Counted from the first letter of the stretch, positions 1 to 6,493 are shown. The stretch is 8,624 nucleotides of DNA from DASWJZ01 sp964440525 (GCA_964440525.1 CAYTTC010000117.1:1-8624); one strand, 5' to 3'. Numbers and translations are program-made. Notes: a model not told the origin generated them from the letters alone.

Positions 1-421
1 GGTTGGCCGAAGCCAGCAAAGCGCCCCGGGGCGGGCCGCCGCGCGACCCGTGACCAATGGGAACCGCCGGCGTCGTGCGCAATTGCCCTATGGTGGACCA
101 ACCGTTCCGCGAGGGAAATAGGGTCAAATCTCGACCGTATTGCCGAAACTAGGGAGGCTCACGCCTGCAGGATGAACTTGATGCCACGATGGCGATAGCT
201 CTCGATGTTCTTGGCAGCGATTTTCTTGGGGGTGCAGTCGGTCGCGGGCAAGCCTTTGCCTGTCACGACCTGGTGAGGGCGGTCGCAATAGGTTTCCACT
301 CGCGCATTAGCCGGCTTCCTGGGGGAGTGCCGATAAGACAGGGCAACGCCAAGGCCCAGTGCCTCCGATGCGGCGACACGCCGAGGCAACAGACGAGGAT
401 GGCGGACAGGCTCAGGCCGGC
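1..421. other. Left edge, no confident gene
   Basis: No gene can be called firmly here. In plus frame 3, an open frame runs in from the left edge to a TGA at 51-53, with high GC at third positions, and could be the last 16 codons of an upstream gene. A perfect 12-bp palindrome (CGCCCCGGGGCG) lies at 22-33. A minus-strand frame ending at 159 is described separately. The rest shows no recognisable family. Confidence 0.4.
159..389 (-). CDS. Possible small hypothetical protein
   Basis: I do not recognise this protein. The reason to list it is composition: the last 50 or so residues (from ETYCDRPHQVV to the end, KFILQA) use Lys, Ile, Asn, Thr and Tyr in a way that chance frames in such GC-rich DNA rarely do, and they contain two Cys (TYCDRP and TDCTPK). 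The first 25 residues are Arg/Pro/Ala-rich and look like chance translation, so the true start may be further in or in another frame. Just upstream, a different minus frame (within 263-460) encodes a hydrophobic Leu/Cys/Ala stretch resembling a signal peptide, so a frameshifted small secreted protein is possible. No clear ribosome binding site was found. Confidence 0.3.
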   Translation of the reverse strand: MPRRVAASEALGLGVALSYRHSPRKPANARVETYCDRPHQVVTGKGLPATDCTPKKIAAKNIESYRHRGIKFILQA

Positions 422-435
422 TTGATTTGAATCAA
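422..435 (+). promoter_or_regulatory. FixK/FNR-type operator
   Basis: The sequence TTGATTTGAATCAA matches the FNR/FixK consensus TTGAT-N4-ATCAA at all ten conserved positions. Proteins of this Crp/Fnr family (FNR, ANR, FixK, FixK2) activate genes under low oxygen, usually from a site centred about 41.5 bases before the transcription start. The site lies 64 bases before the ATG of the SPW-repeat gene; activation from here would put the start of transcription near base 470, leaving a leader of about 30 bases. No good -10 hexamer is visible at the predicted spot, so the promoter itself is inferred. Confidence 0.75.
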
Positions 436-499
436 TGTTCCTCGACACGCGGGAGGCCAAGCTCCTAGCTCAACTTACTCGACAGACAGGAGGAATCCA

Positions 500-865
500 A
501 TGAGCAAGCAGCGTTGGCAGGACTGGGCAAATATCTTGCTCGGCGTGTGGATCTTTCTATCTCCATGGGCCATGCAACAAACGATAGCCAGCGATACCGA
601 GCTAGGCGATCTCGCGACGTGGAATCTATGGACGGTTGGCGTGGTTGTCCTGGTTATCGCCGCAATCGCCCTCTACGCGTTCCAGGCGTGGGAGGAATGG
701 ACAAACCTTATCCTGGGCGCGTGGTTGCTGGCGTCGCCTTGGGTGTTGGGCTTCAGCACGTCTGCCGCCTTCATGTGGAACGCCGTGATTATCGGCGCAC
801 TCGTCGTGCTCTTTGCCGGGTGGGCCCTCTACGACGAGCAAGGTCCCAAACAGTTGGCGAAATGA
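500..865 (+). CDS. SPW-repeat membrane protein
   Basis: A 121-residue integral membrane protein with two SPW-repeat units, the hallmark of the SPW family. The first unit (about residues 7-60) has the motif LSPW at 20-23. The second (about 66-113) repeats the pattern, with WEEWTNLILGAWLLASPW echoing the first unit's WQDWANILLGVWIFLSPW. Each unit is expected to form a pair of membrane helices, giving four in all. The biochemical role of the family is unknown. The start is firm: AGGAGG at 488-493 lies six bases before the ATG. A perfect FixK/FNR box lies upstream and a strong hairpin follows the stop, so this looks like an intact single-gene transcription unit induced by low oxygen. The low-oxygen part is inference from the box. 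Confidence 0.9.
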   Translation: MSKQRWQDWANILLGVWIFLSPWAMQQTIASDTELGDLATWNLWTVGVVVLVIAAIALYAFQAWEEWTNLILGAWLLASPWVLGFSTSAAFMWNAVIIGALVVLFAGWALYDEQGPKQLAK

Positions 866-876
866 TCACCCCAATG

Positions 877-912
877 CCGCCGGCAGGGCGACAAGCGTCG
901 CCCTGCCGGCGG
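877..912 (+). terminator. Strong hairpin after SPW gene
   Basis: A perfect 16-bp inverted repeat (CCGCCGGCAGGGCGAC and its complement) closes on a four-base loop, AAGC. It begins 11 bases after the TGA of the SPW-repeat gene. The position fits a terminator, but no T-run follows, so it could also act as an mRNA-stabilising hairpin. Confidence 0.7.
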
Positions 913-1117
913 ACGGCCGAAGGCTACGAGATCGAAAGCCTCGATCCTGCGCCGAAGAATCACGACGGTGCAGCGGAAAGAGACCGACAGAATCTCGTGA
1001 ATAGCGCGGCTAAGCAGCGGCGGGAACGGCCGGTTCCTCTGCTTCCAGCAAACTGTTCCGCAGCCCTAAGGCAGCGCCGCTGGTCGCGAAACCATCGCCT
1101 TTGCTTGGCGGCTTCTG
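913..1117. other. Intergenic, nothing recognised
   Basis: I see no supported gene here. One plus frame stays open from the SPW region through to base 1155, but its translation is Arg/Pro-rich and resembles no family. It is taken as chance. Confidence 0.4.
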
Positions 1118-1216
1118 GCGCACATGTGGTTCAACCTAGCGGCCGCACAGGGTGATGAGATTGCCGCCGAGGCGCAGCGCATGGCGCGGGAGTGGAAGCC
1201 GACAACGCGGCCGTGA
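1118..1216 (+). pseudogene. Sel1-repeat protein C-terminal remnant
   Basis: This frame reads AHMWFNLAAAQGDE, then IAAEAQRMAREWKP, and ends at a TGA at 1214-1216. Both pieces match the last repeat and tail of Sel1-repeat (TPR-like) proteins, where a typical ending is A-x-MW-[FY]-NLAAAQG..., about 20 residues with a Met-Thr-Pro stretch, then IAEAQ-[RK]-LAREWKP. Those 20 residues are missing between GDE and IAAEAQ, and nothing Sel1-like precedes AHMW, so this is a relic with an internal deletion. Sel1 proteins mediate protein contacts in signalling or envelope roles; this one is presumably inactive. The family assignment is from memory of conserved motifs. Confidence 0.6.
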
Positions 1217-1434
1217 GCCCGGATGAGAGAGGCCCCGGCCGAATAGGAGTACGACCGGGCCCCAAGGGCGTAAAGGTCCGAGCATCATCTTGTTCGACTC
1301 GATCGGAGCCTTGCTGATGCCGTCACCCGCCCGACCTCGGCGAGTAGCGCGTGCAACGAGGCGAACCGGCCGGATAGGTACATTGCTTCCCCGCCGGGTT
1401 CGCCGGCGAGGCGAAAAGAAGTCCATAGGGCGCG
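1217..1434. other. Decayed sequence between Sel1 and IS256 relics
   Basis: No intact gene. Short minus-strand open stretches have some coding character, for example one beginning MPLWQRLLARL just inside the adjoining transposase relic, but I recognise no family. This is probably debris belonging to the neighbouring relics. Confidence 0.35.
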
Positions 1435-1653
1435 CTATGTGAGAGCCGGGCGAGCAACCGCTGCCAGAGAGGCATGCCGCAGGAGCACCTTCTGCCCGTC
1501 CTCGCGCACCCCGATCACCACGAGGAGCGCGATCGACGTTGCCTTTCTGTCCAGGCGGACGCGCGCGATCCTGCCGTCGAGGATCAATCGCACGATCGGC
1601 TCGTTGGCCAGCGATCGGGCTCCCGAGAACTCTCTTTTGGTTGTCGCAATCCG
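1435..1653 (-). mobile_element. IS256-family transposase fragment
   Basis: In the minus frame closing at the TAG at 1435-1437, the translation contains RSLANEPIVRLILDG, then RVRLDRKATSIALLVVIGV, then REDGQKVLL. This is the central catalytic segment of IS256 (Mutator-type) transposases, where the conserved pattern is SLADE-xIVRLILDGT-xVRVRLDRKAT, followed by a strand and DGQKVLL. The Asp of ILDG corresponds to the first catalytic Asp of the family's DDE triad. Similarity begins near 1635 and stops after KVLL at about 1480, beyond which the frame carries unrelated residues. With roughly 55 residues out of the usual 400, it is a dead fragment showing that the region has been visited by insertion sequences. 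No terminal inverted repeats were found around it. Confidence 0.65.
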
Positions 1654-2191
1654 TCAGAAGCATGCCCGGCTGCTCGTGCCACGCGCCATATGCTTCCATG
1701 ACATGGCAAGACTGGATCATGAGGCCGACGTCTCGGGAGGATCAGAAAGCAGCTGAACAGAACGCGCAAGGCCACCGGCAGAGTGCGAAGTGAGATCATC
1801 GGACCGGTCTCCACAGGCTCTCGCTGCCGTGCCGGCAACTCGCTGCCGCGCGGCCAAGTCGCAACAGTCGGAAATTCAACGACGTCAGAGGGCTCCAAAT
1901 TCCTGGTTGCACTACGCGGCCCGGCCGCGCGCCGGACCTGATGCCTTCACGATTCTGCGCCCGATTCCATTTTATCGCGTATCGATTGTCACCGAAGCAA
2001 CTCGCATGCGTCAACCGACGCGGCGCCCCCGAATAGCCGGGTCGAGCCTGAGGTTTGCTGCTTGCAGCGCTGCCGATCTCGTTTCATTCATGGCTGCTGT
2101 CTCGACGGGCCTTTGTCGCGAGGCCGGGTCTGCGCCCATTCGGCGGGTGATCGCCGTCGTGCAGTCGGGCTGGGTTCGCCGTCGGACTTCG
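1654..2191. other. Gene-poor stretch, 538 bases
   Basis: I find no gene here that I can support. Long open frames exist on both strands but are Arg/Ser/Ala/Pro-rich chance translations. A loose sigma70-like pair (TTGACG, then GACAAT 18 bases later) occurs on the minus strand between about 2013 and 1985 but has no gene in front of it. An 11-bp match to the putative insertion-sequence end at 8571 occurs in inverted orientation at 1735-1745. Confidence 0.4.
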
Positions 2192-3409
2192 TCATTTCAT
2201 CGATCCTCTTACCGTCAGTTGGGTGCCGGCGCTCGGCGCGGCCTGGTATTGGCACCAGACGCACTGGCAGTCGATATGATCGCAACTGCGGTCGCGCAAC
2301 GACCGGCGATGGAGCCGTGCGATCGGGAACAGAAGCCGGCTCAACATCGAGGGTTGGTAGAGTCGGCGCAGCGACAGGCGAGCATCCCGCCGAGCGAGCC
2401 TTCTCAGCGCGAGGCGCCCGCCGGGGTTTCCCACCAGGTCGAAGATGAACCGGTTGACGATGCCGGCTGCGACAAGCGGCAGCAGCTCGCGGCGCCAGAG
2501 GCGCGTGTAGTCGCTCCTCTCGATGATGCTCCGCGCCGCGAGCAGACCCGACCGAAGCGCGAAGCGCATGCCGAATCCGGCGAGCGCGTCCTGAAAACCC
2601 GCCTGCTCGCCGATCACGGGATGTCCACCCTGCATCGCCGTCCGTGACAGCCGGAAGTTGGCGAAACCGCCGAAGGGCCGGGGATTGCGCATCTCCAGGC
2701 CAGCGCGCTCGCTAAAGAAGGCGACCGTCCGCTCGACGTGCTTCGCCTGGCGTTTGAATCCGGTGAACATGCAGCTTGCTACTGTGCCGCGGCCGGCCCG
2801 GACCAGAAGGTAGGCGTATCCGCGCGGTGCAAGCCGATCGTCGAGCGCAAGCCAGGCGCCGTCCGGCATCGACGTTTCGAACACGTAACCGACGGCGATG
2901 GCATCGGCGAGCCGTGGACCGATCGCCAGCACGGCCTCGCCCCTGATCGCGCCGACGCGGTCCTCGAAGCACACTTCCACGCCGGCCTCGATCGCCTGAC
3001 GCAATAGATCCCGGTCCAGACAGCCTGCGCCACTGCCGCGCCGAACCAGATAGTAGAGAGGCTGCGCGCTCCGGACCTCGTACCGCCCGCCTCGGGAGTC
3101 GTAGACCATGCCGCCGGTGACCGGATGATACTCGAAGGTGGGCTCGATGCCGGCGGCCGCCAATTCGTCGAGCACATTGCGTTCGTCGCTCCAGTTTTCG
3201 ATGCCCTGGAAATCGCCGTGAAATCGCGCACCGACATCGCGGTGCCATTCCCGGACGACCACGCGCCGGCCGGCACGCGCAAGCGCAATGGCGCAGGCAA
3301 GACCGGCTGGTCCTGCCCCCACCACCGTGACAGGCTCGGCCCTCGCGGACCGCGCGCCCGTGCGACTCTCAACCGTGGTCATACCGGACCCATTGTTTCC
3401 AGGACGCAT
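2192..3409 (-). CDS. FAD-dependent oxidoreductase, geranylgeranyl-reductase-like
   Basis: An intact 405-residue flavoprotein. The N-terminal Rossmann fold is clear: VTVVGAGPAG carries the GxGxxG motif at residues 31-36, and RVVVRE ends in the Glu (54) expected to bind the FAD ribose. The layout, including a later VIGEQAGFQDALAGFGMRFALRSG segment where related enzymes have their second FAD motif, resembles the geranylgeranyl-reductase/FixC-like group; the substrate is unknown. An unusual C-terminus holds four Cys (376, 381, 383, 386: CDHIDCQCVWC), suited to metal or Fe-S binding. The gene starts inside the 3' end of the YHS gene (41-base overlap), suggesting translational coupling. A second ATG at 3382 is a possible start; neither has a strong ribosome binding site. 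No frameshifts are seen. Confidence 0.85.
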   Translation of the reverse strand: MRPGNNGSGMTTVESRTGARSARAEPVTVVGAGPAGLACAIALARAGRRVVVREWHRDVGARFHGDFQGIENWSDERNVLDELAAAGIEPTFEYHPVTGGMVYDSRGGRYEVRSAQPLYYLVRRGSGAGCLDRDLLRQAIEAGVEVCFEDRVGAIRGEAVLAIGPRLADAIAVGYVFETSMPDGAWLALDDRLAPRGYAYLLVRAGRGTVASCMFTGFKRQAKHVERTVAFFSERAGLEMRNPRPFGGFANFRLSRTAMQGGHPVIGEQAGFQDALAGFGMRFALRSGLLAARSIIERSDYTRLWRRELLPLVAAGIVNRFIFDLVGNPGGRLALRRLARRDARLSLRRLYQPSMLSRLLFPIARLHRRSLRDRSCDHIDCQCVWCQYQAAPSAGTQLTVRGSMK

Positions 3410-3859
3410 GTGCCTCGCGGCCCGCAGAGATCGGCGACTCCGCCCCGGGGGCTAGCAGCCTCGCCGCCGCCGGTGCTGGCCGTGGCCGGCACCGGCCTGC
3501 GTGGTCCGAGGTCTCGGCCGTCGCCCGGGCAGCATACGCCTCTGGCGATGCTTCGAAACGCTCGCGGTTTTCTTTTGAGCCGAAGTAGTAGATGCGGCCT
3601 CCATGGACCGAGGTGAGCGCTTCGGTCGCTTCCATCGGGAGACCACTCACCGGGTCAACGGCTTCCGAAGACCGCGGCGGCCGCCTCTCCGCTCCGTCCC
3701 GGTGGTCGTTGCCACCGTGGCCGTGCCCGCCGTGACCGTGGCCGCCGAGACCGAAGCCTCGATGACCGAAGCCTCCGTGGCCTTCGCAGGAACTCCTAAG
3801 AAGGCGACGGCGCCCAAGGCGAGCAGGATCCAAATCCAGTTCTGCGACAGCGATTCCAT
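3369..3859 (-). pseudogene. YHS-domain membrane protein, frameshifted
   Basis: The gene begins at the ATG at 3859 with GGAGGAAGCAGAA directly upstream. The first 20 residues (MESLSQNWIWILLALGAVAF) form a membrane anchor. Coding potential then moves to the frame that ends at 3369, giving a Gly/His-rich linker (GHGGFGHRGFGLGGHGHGG), followed by a YHS domain: AVDPVSGLPM, then about 20 residues on YYFGSKENRERFEASPEAY. YHS domains are small metal-associated modules common in copper and heavy-metal proteins. The join needs one extra base, or a -1 step, at about 3800. Read without it, the product is about 70 residues with an unrelated tail ending at 3647. The frame overlaps the start of the oxidoreductase. 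Whether this is a real mutation, a sequencing error or recoding cannot be told here. Confidence 0.75.
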
Positions 3860-4010
3860 TTCTGCTTCCTCCAAAAGAAGAGTGCCTCGCGCGGCCATCC
3901 TCGGACAGTCCGAACTCGGGGACAATTGCCGGGACGACCGCGGCCAAGGTCTGATCGACTTCCGCCCACTTGACCGCGTGTATTGGGCTACGGCCGTGGG
4001 CTGGCGCGCT

Positions 4011-4024
4011 TTGATGGAAGTCAA
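4011..4024 (+). promoter_or_regulatory. FixK/FNR-like operator
   Basis: TTGATGGAAGTCAA fits TTGA-N6-TCAA exactly and differs from the stricter FNR consensus TTGAT-N4-ATCAA at one base. It is the core of a perfect inverted repeat, CTTTGA-N6-TCAAAG (4009-4026). It sits between divergently oriented genes: 65 bases before the presumed TTG start of the CDF fragment on the plus strand, and about 150 bases before the YHS gene on the minus strand. The spacing to the CDF start resembles that of the 422-435 site before the SPW gene. No convincing -10 element is seen on either side. Confidence 0.55.
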
Positions 4025-4089
4025 AGATTCCGACAGCCCCGGCGCGGACGGCCCGTCGTCAGCGCCGTTGCCCGAGCATCGGTCGACTA

Positions 4090-4491
4090 TTGGGCCCAAA
4101 GACATGCGGGCGAAGCTTCGGAAGAGCCTTCGCGATCGGGATAGGCCTCAACGTCGTGTTCGTGACCGTCGAGGCGATCTTCGGATACCTCGGCAATTCC
4201 GTGGCGCTGCTCGCCGACGCCGGTCACAATCTTTCCGACGTGCTCGGCCTGGGGATCGCGTGGGCAGCGAGCGCACTCGCCCGTCGGCCGCCGTCAATTC
4301 GTTTCACCTACGGCCTTCGCGGCGCGTCGATCCTTGCCGCGCTCTTCAATGCCGTCTTCCTCCTGGTCGCGGTCGGCGCCATCGAGCACAGTCCCGGCAA
4401 ACGGATCGAGGAACTGACGAGACCGAGACCGGTCGCTGCGCCCATGCAAATCTGCGACGTAGTCATTGCACGCCCAAATGTTCATAGATGA
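4090..4491 (+). pseudogene. Cation diffusion facilitator fragment (CzcD-like)
   Basis: The translation carries the N-terminal half of a CDF metal transporter: RAFAIGIGLNVVFVTVEAIFG (first membrane helix), GNSVALLADAGHNLSDVLGL (second helix with the metal-binding H-x3-D pattern, here HNLSD), then TYGL-RGASILAALFNAVFLLVAVGAI (third helix). CDF proteins export Zn, Cd, Co or similar ions by proton exchange. A full member has about 300 residues, six helices and a cytoplasmic metal-sensing domain. Here recognisable similarity ends by about 4446 and the frame stops at 4491, so helices 4-6 and the C-terminal domain are gone. The usual His-rich N-terminus is also absent; TTG at 4090 is the most plausible start. 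The 3' end overlaps the end of the convergent secreted-protein gene, marking a deletion junction. Confidence 0.8.
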
Positions 4492-4960
4492 AATCCACCC
4501 GAACCAGAGCATTCCGGCCGGGAACGCTGATGTCCACAGCGATGTCATAGCGATCGCTACCGGGCAGGTTGACGAAGCCCCCATACGTCACCGTCCCGGC
4601 GATCGTCATCGGCTCGAGTTCCAGGCTGTTTTGCCCAACGTGACCCAGCCCCGACACGGTCGCCGTCACTTTGGCATTCTCAACGCGCGAGCCCGTCGAG
4701 GCGTCGAAGACCGCAATGATGATGTGGTACTCGTGCGCGCCGCGCGGGGCGCCGCCATGCATGGTCGCCTCCGGGTGACTCTCGAGGTGCCCACGCACAA
4801 TTCCCGCCGGCAAGACCCCCAGATAAACGCCTAACCCCTGCGCTACTTTGTAGTTCTCGTCATCCTGGGCCCGCGCCGAACCGGTGATGGCGAAAGCGAC
4901 AAGAAACGCAGTCGCCAAGACGGCGAGCAGGCGTCCCCACCATTCGAATAGCTTTGCCAC
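4463..4960 (-). CDS. Secreted protein, possible metal-binding, family unnamed
   Basis: A 165-residue exported protein. I chose the GTG at 4960 because GGGGAG lies eight bases upstream and this start gives a clean signal peptide (MAKLFEWWGRLL, hydrophobic core, cleavage expected after ARA at 29-31). Upstream ATG starts at 5020 and 5221 give longer, Arg-rich, unlikely N-termini. The mature part has a His-containing stretch (GHLESHPEATMHGG...HEYH, about residues 58-80), then a beta-rich domain with VFDASTGSRVENAKVTATVSG, LEPMTIAGTVTYGG and DRYDIAVDISVPG. The pattern resembles YtkA/FixH-like immunoglobulin-type domains of small periplasmic proteins, but I cannot name a family with certainty. It follows the multicopper oxidase remnant by 70 bases and precedes metal-related genes, so a periplasmic metal role is inferred. 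Confidence 0.8.
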   Translation of the reverse strand: MAKLFEWWGRLLAVLATAFLVAFAITGSARAQDDENYKVAQGLGVYLGVLPAGIVRGHLESHPEATMHGGAPRGAHEYHIIIAVFDASTGSRVENAKVTATVSGLGHVGQNSLELEPMTIAGTVTYGGFVNLPGSDRYDIAVDISVPGRNALVRVDFIYEHLGVQ

Positions 4961-5030
4961 CGCTTGTGCTCCCCGGACCTGGTTAGGAAAACGCTGTCGC
5001 GGCCGTGTCGAGCCTCGCATGGAAGCATGG

Positions 5031-5292
5031 TCATTCTCCTTTCGGCTCGGCGGCCTCATTGCGGAGGACCACGTTGAAGGCATCGCCCCGCGCGGAGCCT
5101 CAATCCCGGCTTGCCATCGGGGCGCTGCAGCCCGAAGACGCTTGCCGCCCGACCGTTCACCTCGATCGTGCGGCGGACGATGCTGAGCGTCGTGCTGCCG
5201 GTGCCGGCCAGTGCAGACCATGTCAACGAGGACTGGAGCGAAAGCGTTGAGTTACCAGCCGCAGCATTCTTCAGGAATTCACGGCGATTCAT
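5031..5292 (-). pseudogene. Multicopper oxidase, N-terminal remnant
   Basis: The first 69 residues are a typical multicopper oxidase start: a twin-arginine signal (NRREFLKNAAAG) followed by TTLSIVRRTIEVNGRAASVFGLQRPDGKPGLRLRAG (shown here in family terms: the first cupredoxin strands). After RAG the frame must drop one base in the C run at 5086-5089 (G run on the coding strand) to continue as DAFNVVLRNEAAEP, the next conserved segment. The frame then closes at a TGA at 5031-5033, just where the first copper-ligand motif (HWHG) should follow. About 87 residues of the usual 450 or more remain and no copper ligands, so it cannot be an active oxidase. These enzymes oxidise Cu(I) or phenols in the periplasm after Tat export. 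AAAGGAG precedes the stop and may have served a downstream gene. Confidence 0.8.
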
Positions 5293-5507
5293 GGTCGTAT
5301 TCTTCGGTCAGCGGCTTTGGCACGAGATCCATCGGTTGGACGGCTGAAAGCGATATGGTGCTGAGAACGGATTTCGCATCGGTATGGTCATCTAGACTAA
5401 GTACCCACTTTCGGAAATGCCTGATTCAGCGTCGACGCCAGAATGACCAGTCAATGGAGTCACATAGCGGCACACTCGACCTACGCGCGGATTCGTGATT
5501 CCAGGTA

Positions 5508-6176
5508 CTAGATCGTCCGAGGCCCGCCGGAGGCGCCGAACAGCCTACCCCAATGCGGGAAGAAAGCGGGCACTCGGGCTGCGTAGCGGTCGTAGGCATC
5601 ACCAAACTCCTTCCTTACCTCGCGCTCCTCCACGAAGGAAAGCCGCACATACATCCCGACCAGAACCGGGAACATCACCAGCGTCAGCAGCGTTGGCCAC
5701 TGGACCAGGAAGCCCGCCATCACAAGGACGAAGCCGACATATTGCGGGTGGCGCACATAGTCGTAGGGACTCCCGGTCGCGAGGCCGCCATTGCGCTGCG
5801 CCTCGTAGAGCACACGCCAGGCGGCCGAGATCAGGATGAAGCCGCCGCCGATCAGGATGAAACTGAGGACGTGGAACACGCCGAAATGCGGGTTCGCCCG
5901 CCAGCCGAACATCATCTCCAGGAAATGGCCGGCATCATGCGAGAACCAGTCAATGCCCGGAAAGCGCGATTGCAGCCAACCGGAGGCGAGATAGATGGTG
6001 AGCGGGAAGCCGTACATCTCCGCGAACAGCGCGACCAGAAAGGCGCTGAACGCGCTGAACGAGCGCCAGTCGCGACCCGTCCGCGGCTTGAAAAAGCTGA
6101 AAGCGAACAGGATGAAGACCGCCGAATTGATGATGACCAGGCCCCAGAGGCCATAGGCGGGAGATTGCGTGCCCAT
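5508..6176 (-). CDS. Isoprenylcysteine/phospholipid methyltransferase-like membrane protein
   Basis: An intact 222-residue membrane protein of the methyltransferase superfamily that includes isoprenylcysteine carboxyl methyltransferases and phospholipid methyltransferases. About five or six hydrophobic helices are visible. The C-terminal catalytic signature is present: GSPYDYVRHPQYVGFVLVMAG (the RHPxYxG motif that helps bind S-adenosylmethionine), then EEREVRKEFGDAYDRYAARVPAFFP (Glu pair, Y-x2-Y and P-x-F-x-P). The bacterial substrate is unknown, though a lipid or membrane small molecule is likely. The ATG at 6176 is preferred over TTG at 6182, because GGAGG lies nine bases before it. The gene starts two bases after the DUF2933 stop, so the two are almost certainly cotranscribed. 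Such genes are often found beside metal-resistance genes. Confidence 0.85.
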   Translation of the reverse strand: MGTQSPAYGLWGLVIINSAVFILFAFSFFKPRTGRDWRSFSAFSAFLVALFAEMYGFPLTIYLASGWLQSRFPGIDWFSHDAGHFLEMMFGWRANPHFGVFHVLSFILIGGGFILISAAWRVLYEAQRNGGLATGSPYDYVRHPQYVGFVLVMAGFLVQWPTLLTLVMFPVLVGMYVRLSFVEEREVRKEFGDAYDRYAARVPAFFPHWGRLFGASGGPRTI

Positions 6177-6178
6177 GA

Positions 6179-6493
6179 TCAAGCACCTCCACCGAAATTC
6201 GTGTCAGATCGGGCGGGCAGTTCGGCGCCGCGATGCGCGCCATGACCGCCGTGGCCGCCGTGCCCGCCGTGCATGAACATGTGTGGCAGAGGGCAGGCGA
6301 GCAGGATCAGCCAGGGAAGCCAGCCAAGCAGGTGGGCGCGGTGCTCGGTGACAAGAAAGAAGGCGTCGATCGCTAGGAAGGCAATGGCGACGAGCCCGGT
6401 CTTCGACTTCCAAAAGCTCGTCTGCTGCCGGCTTCTCTGACGATGACCCGGATGCTCCTGCGTGCCAGGAAGATGGTGAGTGTGGTCGCTCAT
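6179..6493 (-). CDS. DUF2933 His-rich membrane protein
   Basis: A 104-residue protein matching DUF2933. The N-terminus is polar and His-rich (SDHTHHLPGTQEHPGHRQ). Two hydrophobic helices follow (KTGLVAIAFLAIDAFFLVTEH and LLGWLPWLILLACPLPHMFM), and then a Gly/His repeat (HGGHGGHGGHGAH) that could bind metal ions. The family has no proven function but is common in heavy-metal clusters of Proteobacteria. I chose the ATG at 6493, because it opens the typical N-terminus; the longer frame back to 6571 adds Arg-rich residues. The ribosome binding site is weak, and the gene begins 19 bases after the propeller frame ends, so translation may be coupled. The next gene starts two bases after the stop. 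Confidence 0.85.
   Translation of the reverse strand: MSDHTHHLPGTQEHPGHRQRSRQQTSFWKSKTGLVAIAFLAIDAFFLVTEHRAHLLGWLPWLILLACPLPHMFMHGGHGGHGGHGAHRGAELPARSDTNFGGGA

Noticed and set aside
514..1155. Long plus-strand frame of 213 codons across the SPW gene
   Set aside because: It overlaps the well-supported SPW gene in another frame, is Arg-rich and has no recognisable domain.
1698..1793. Short plus frame MTWQDWIMRPTSRED..., 31 residues
   Set aside because: Its composition is protein-like, but there is no ribosome binding site and no recognisable similarity.
1985..2013. Sigma70-like TTGACG/GACAAT pair on the minus strand
   Set aside because: The match is loose and no gene lies downstream for several hundred bases.
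1790..2647. Plus-strand frame of 285 codons
   Set aside because: It lies largely antisense to the flavoprotein gene and is Arg/Ala/Ser/Pro-rich. It is a shadow of GC-rich codon use.
3700..3780. Tandem Gly/His-coding repeats as a possible CRISPR or satellite array
   Set aside because: The repetition follows the protein-level GHGGHGHGG linker of the YHS protein, with no spacer/repeat structure.
3603..4487. Plus-strand frame of 294 codons
   Set aside because: It is antisense to the YHS gene and out of frame with the CDF fragment, whose motifs are clear in the other frame.
5553..6245. Plus-strand frame of 230 codons
   Set aside because: It is an exact antisense shadow of the methyltransferase gene, rich in His, Gln and Arg, with no motif of its own.
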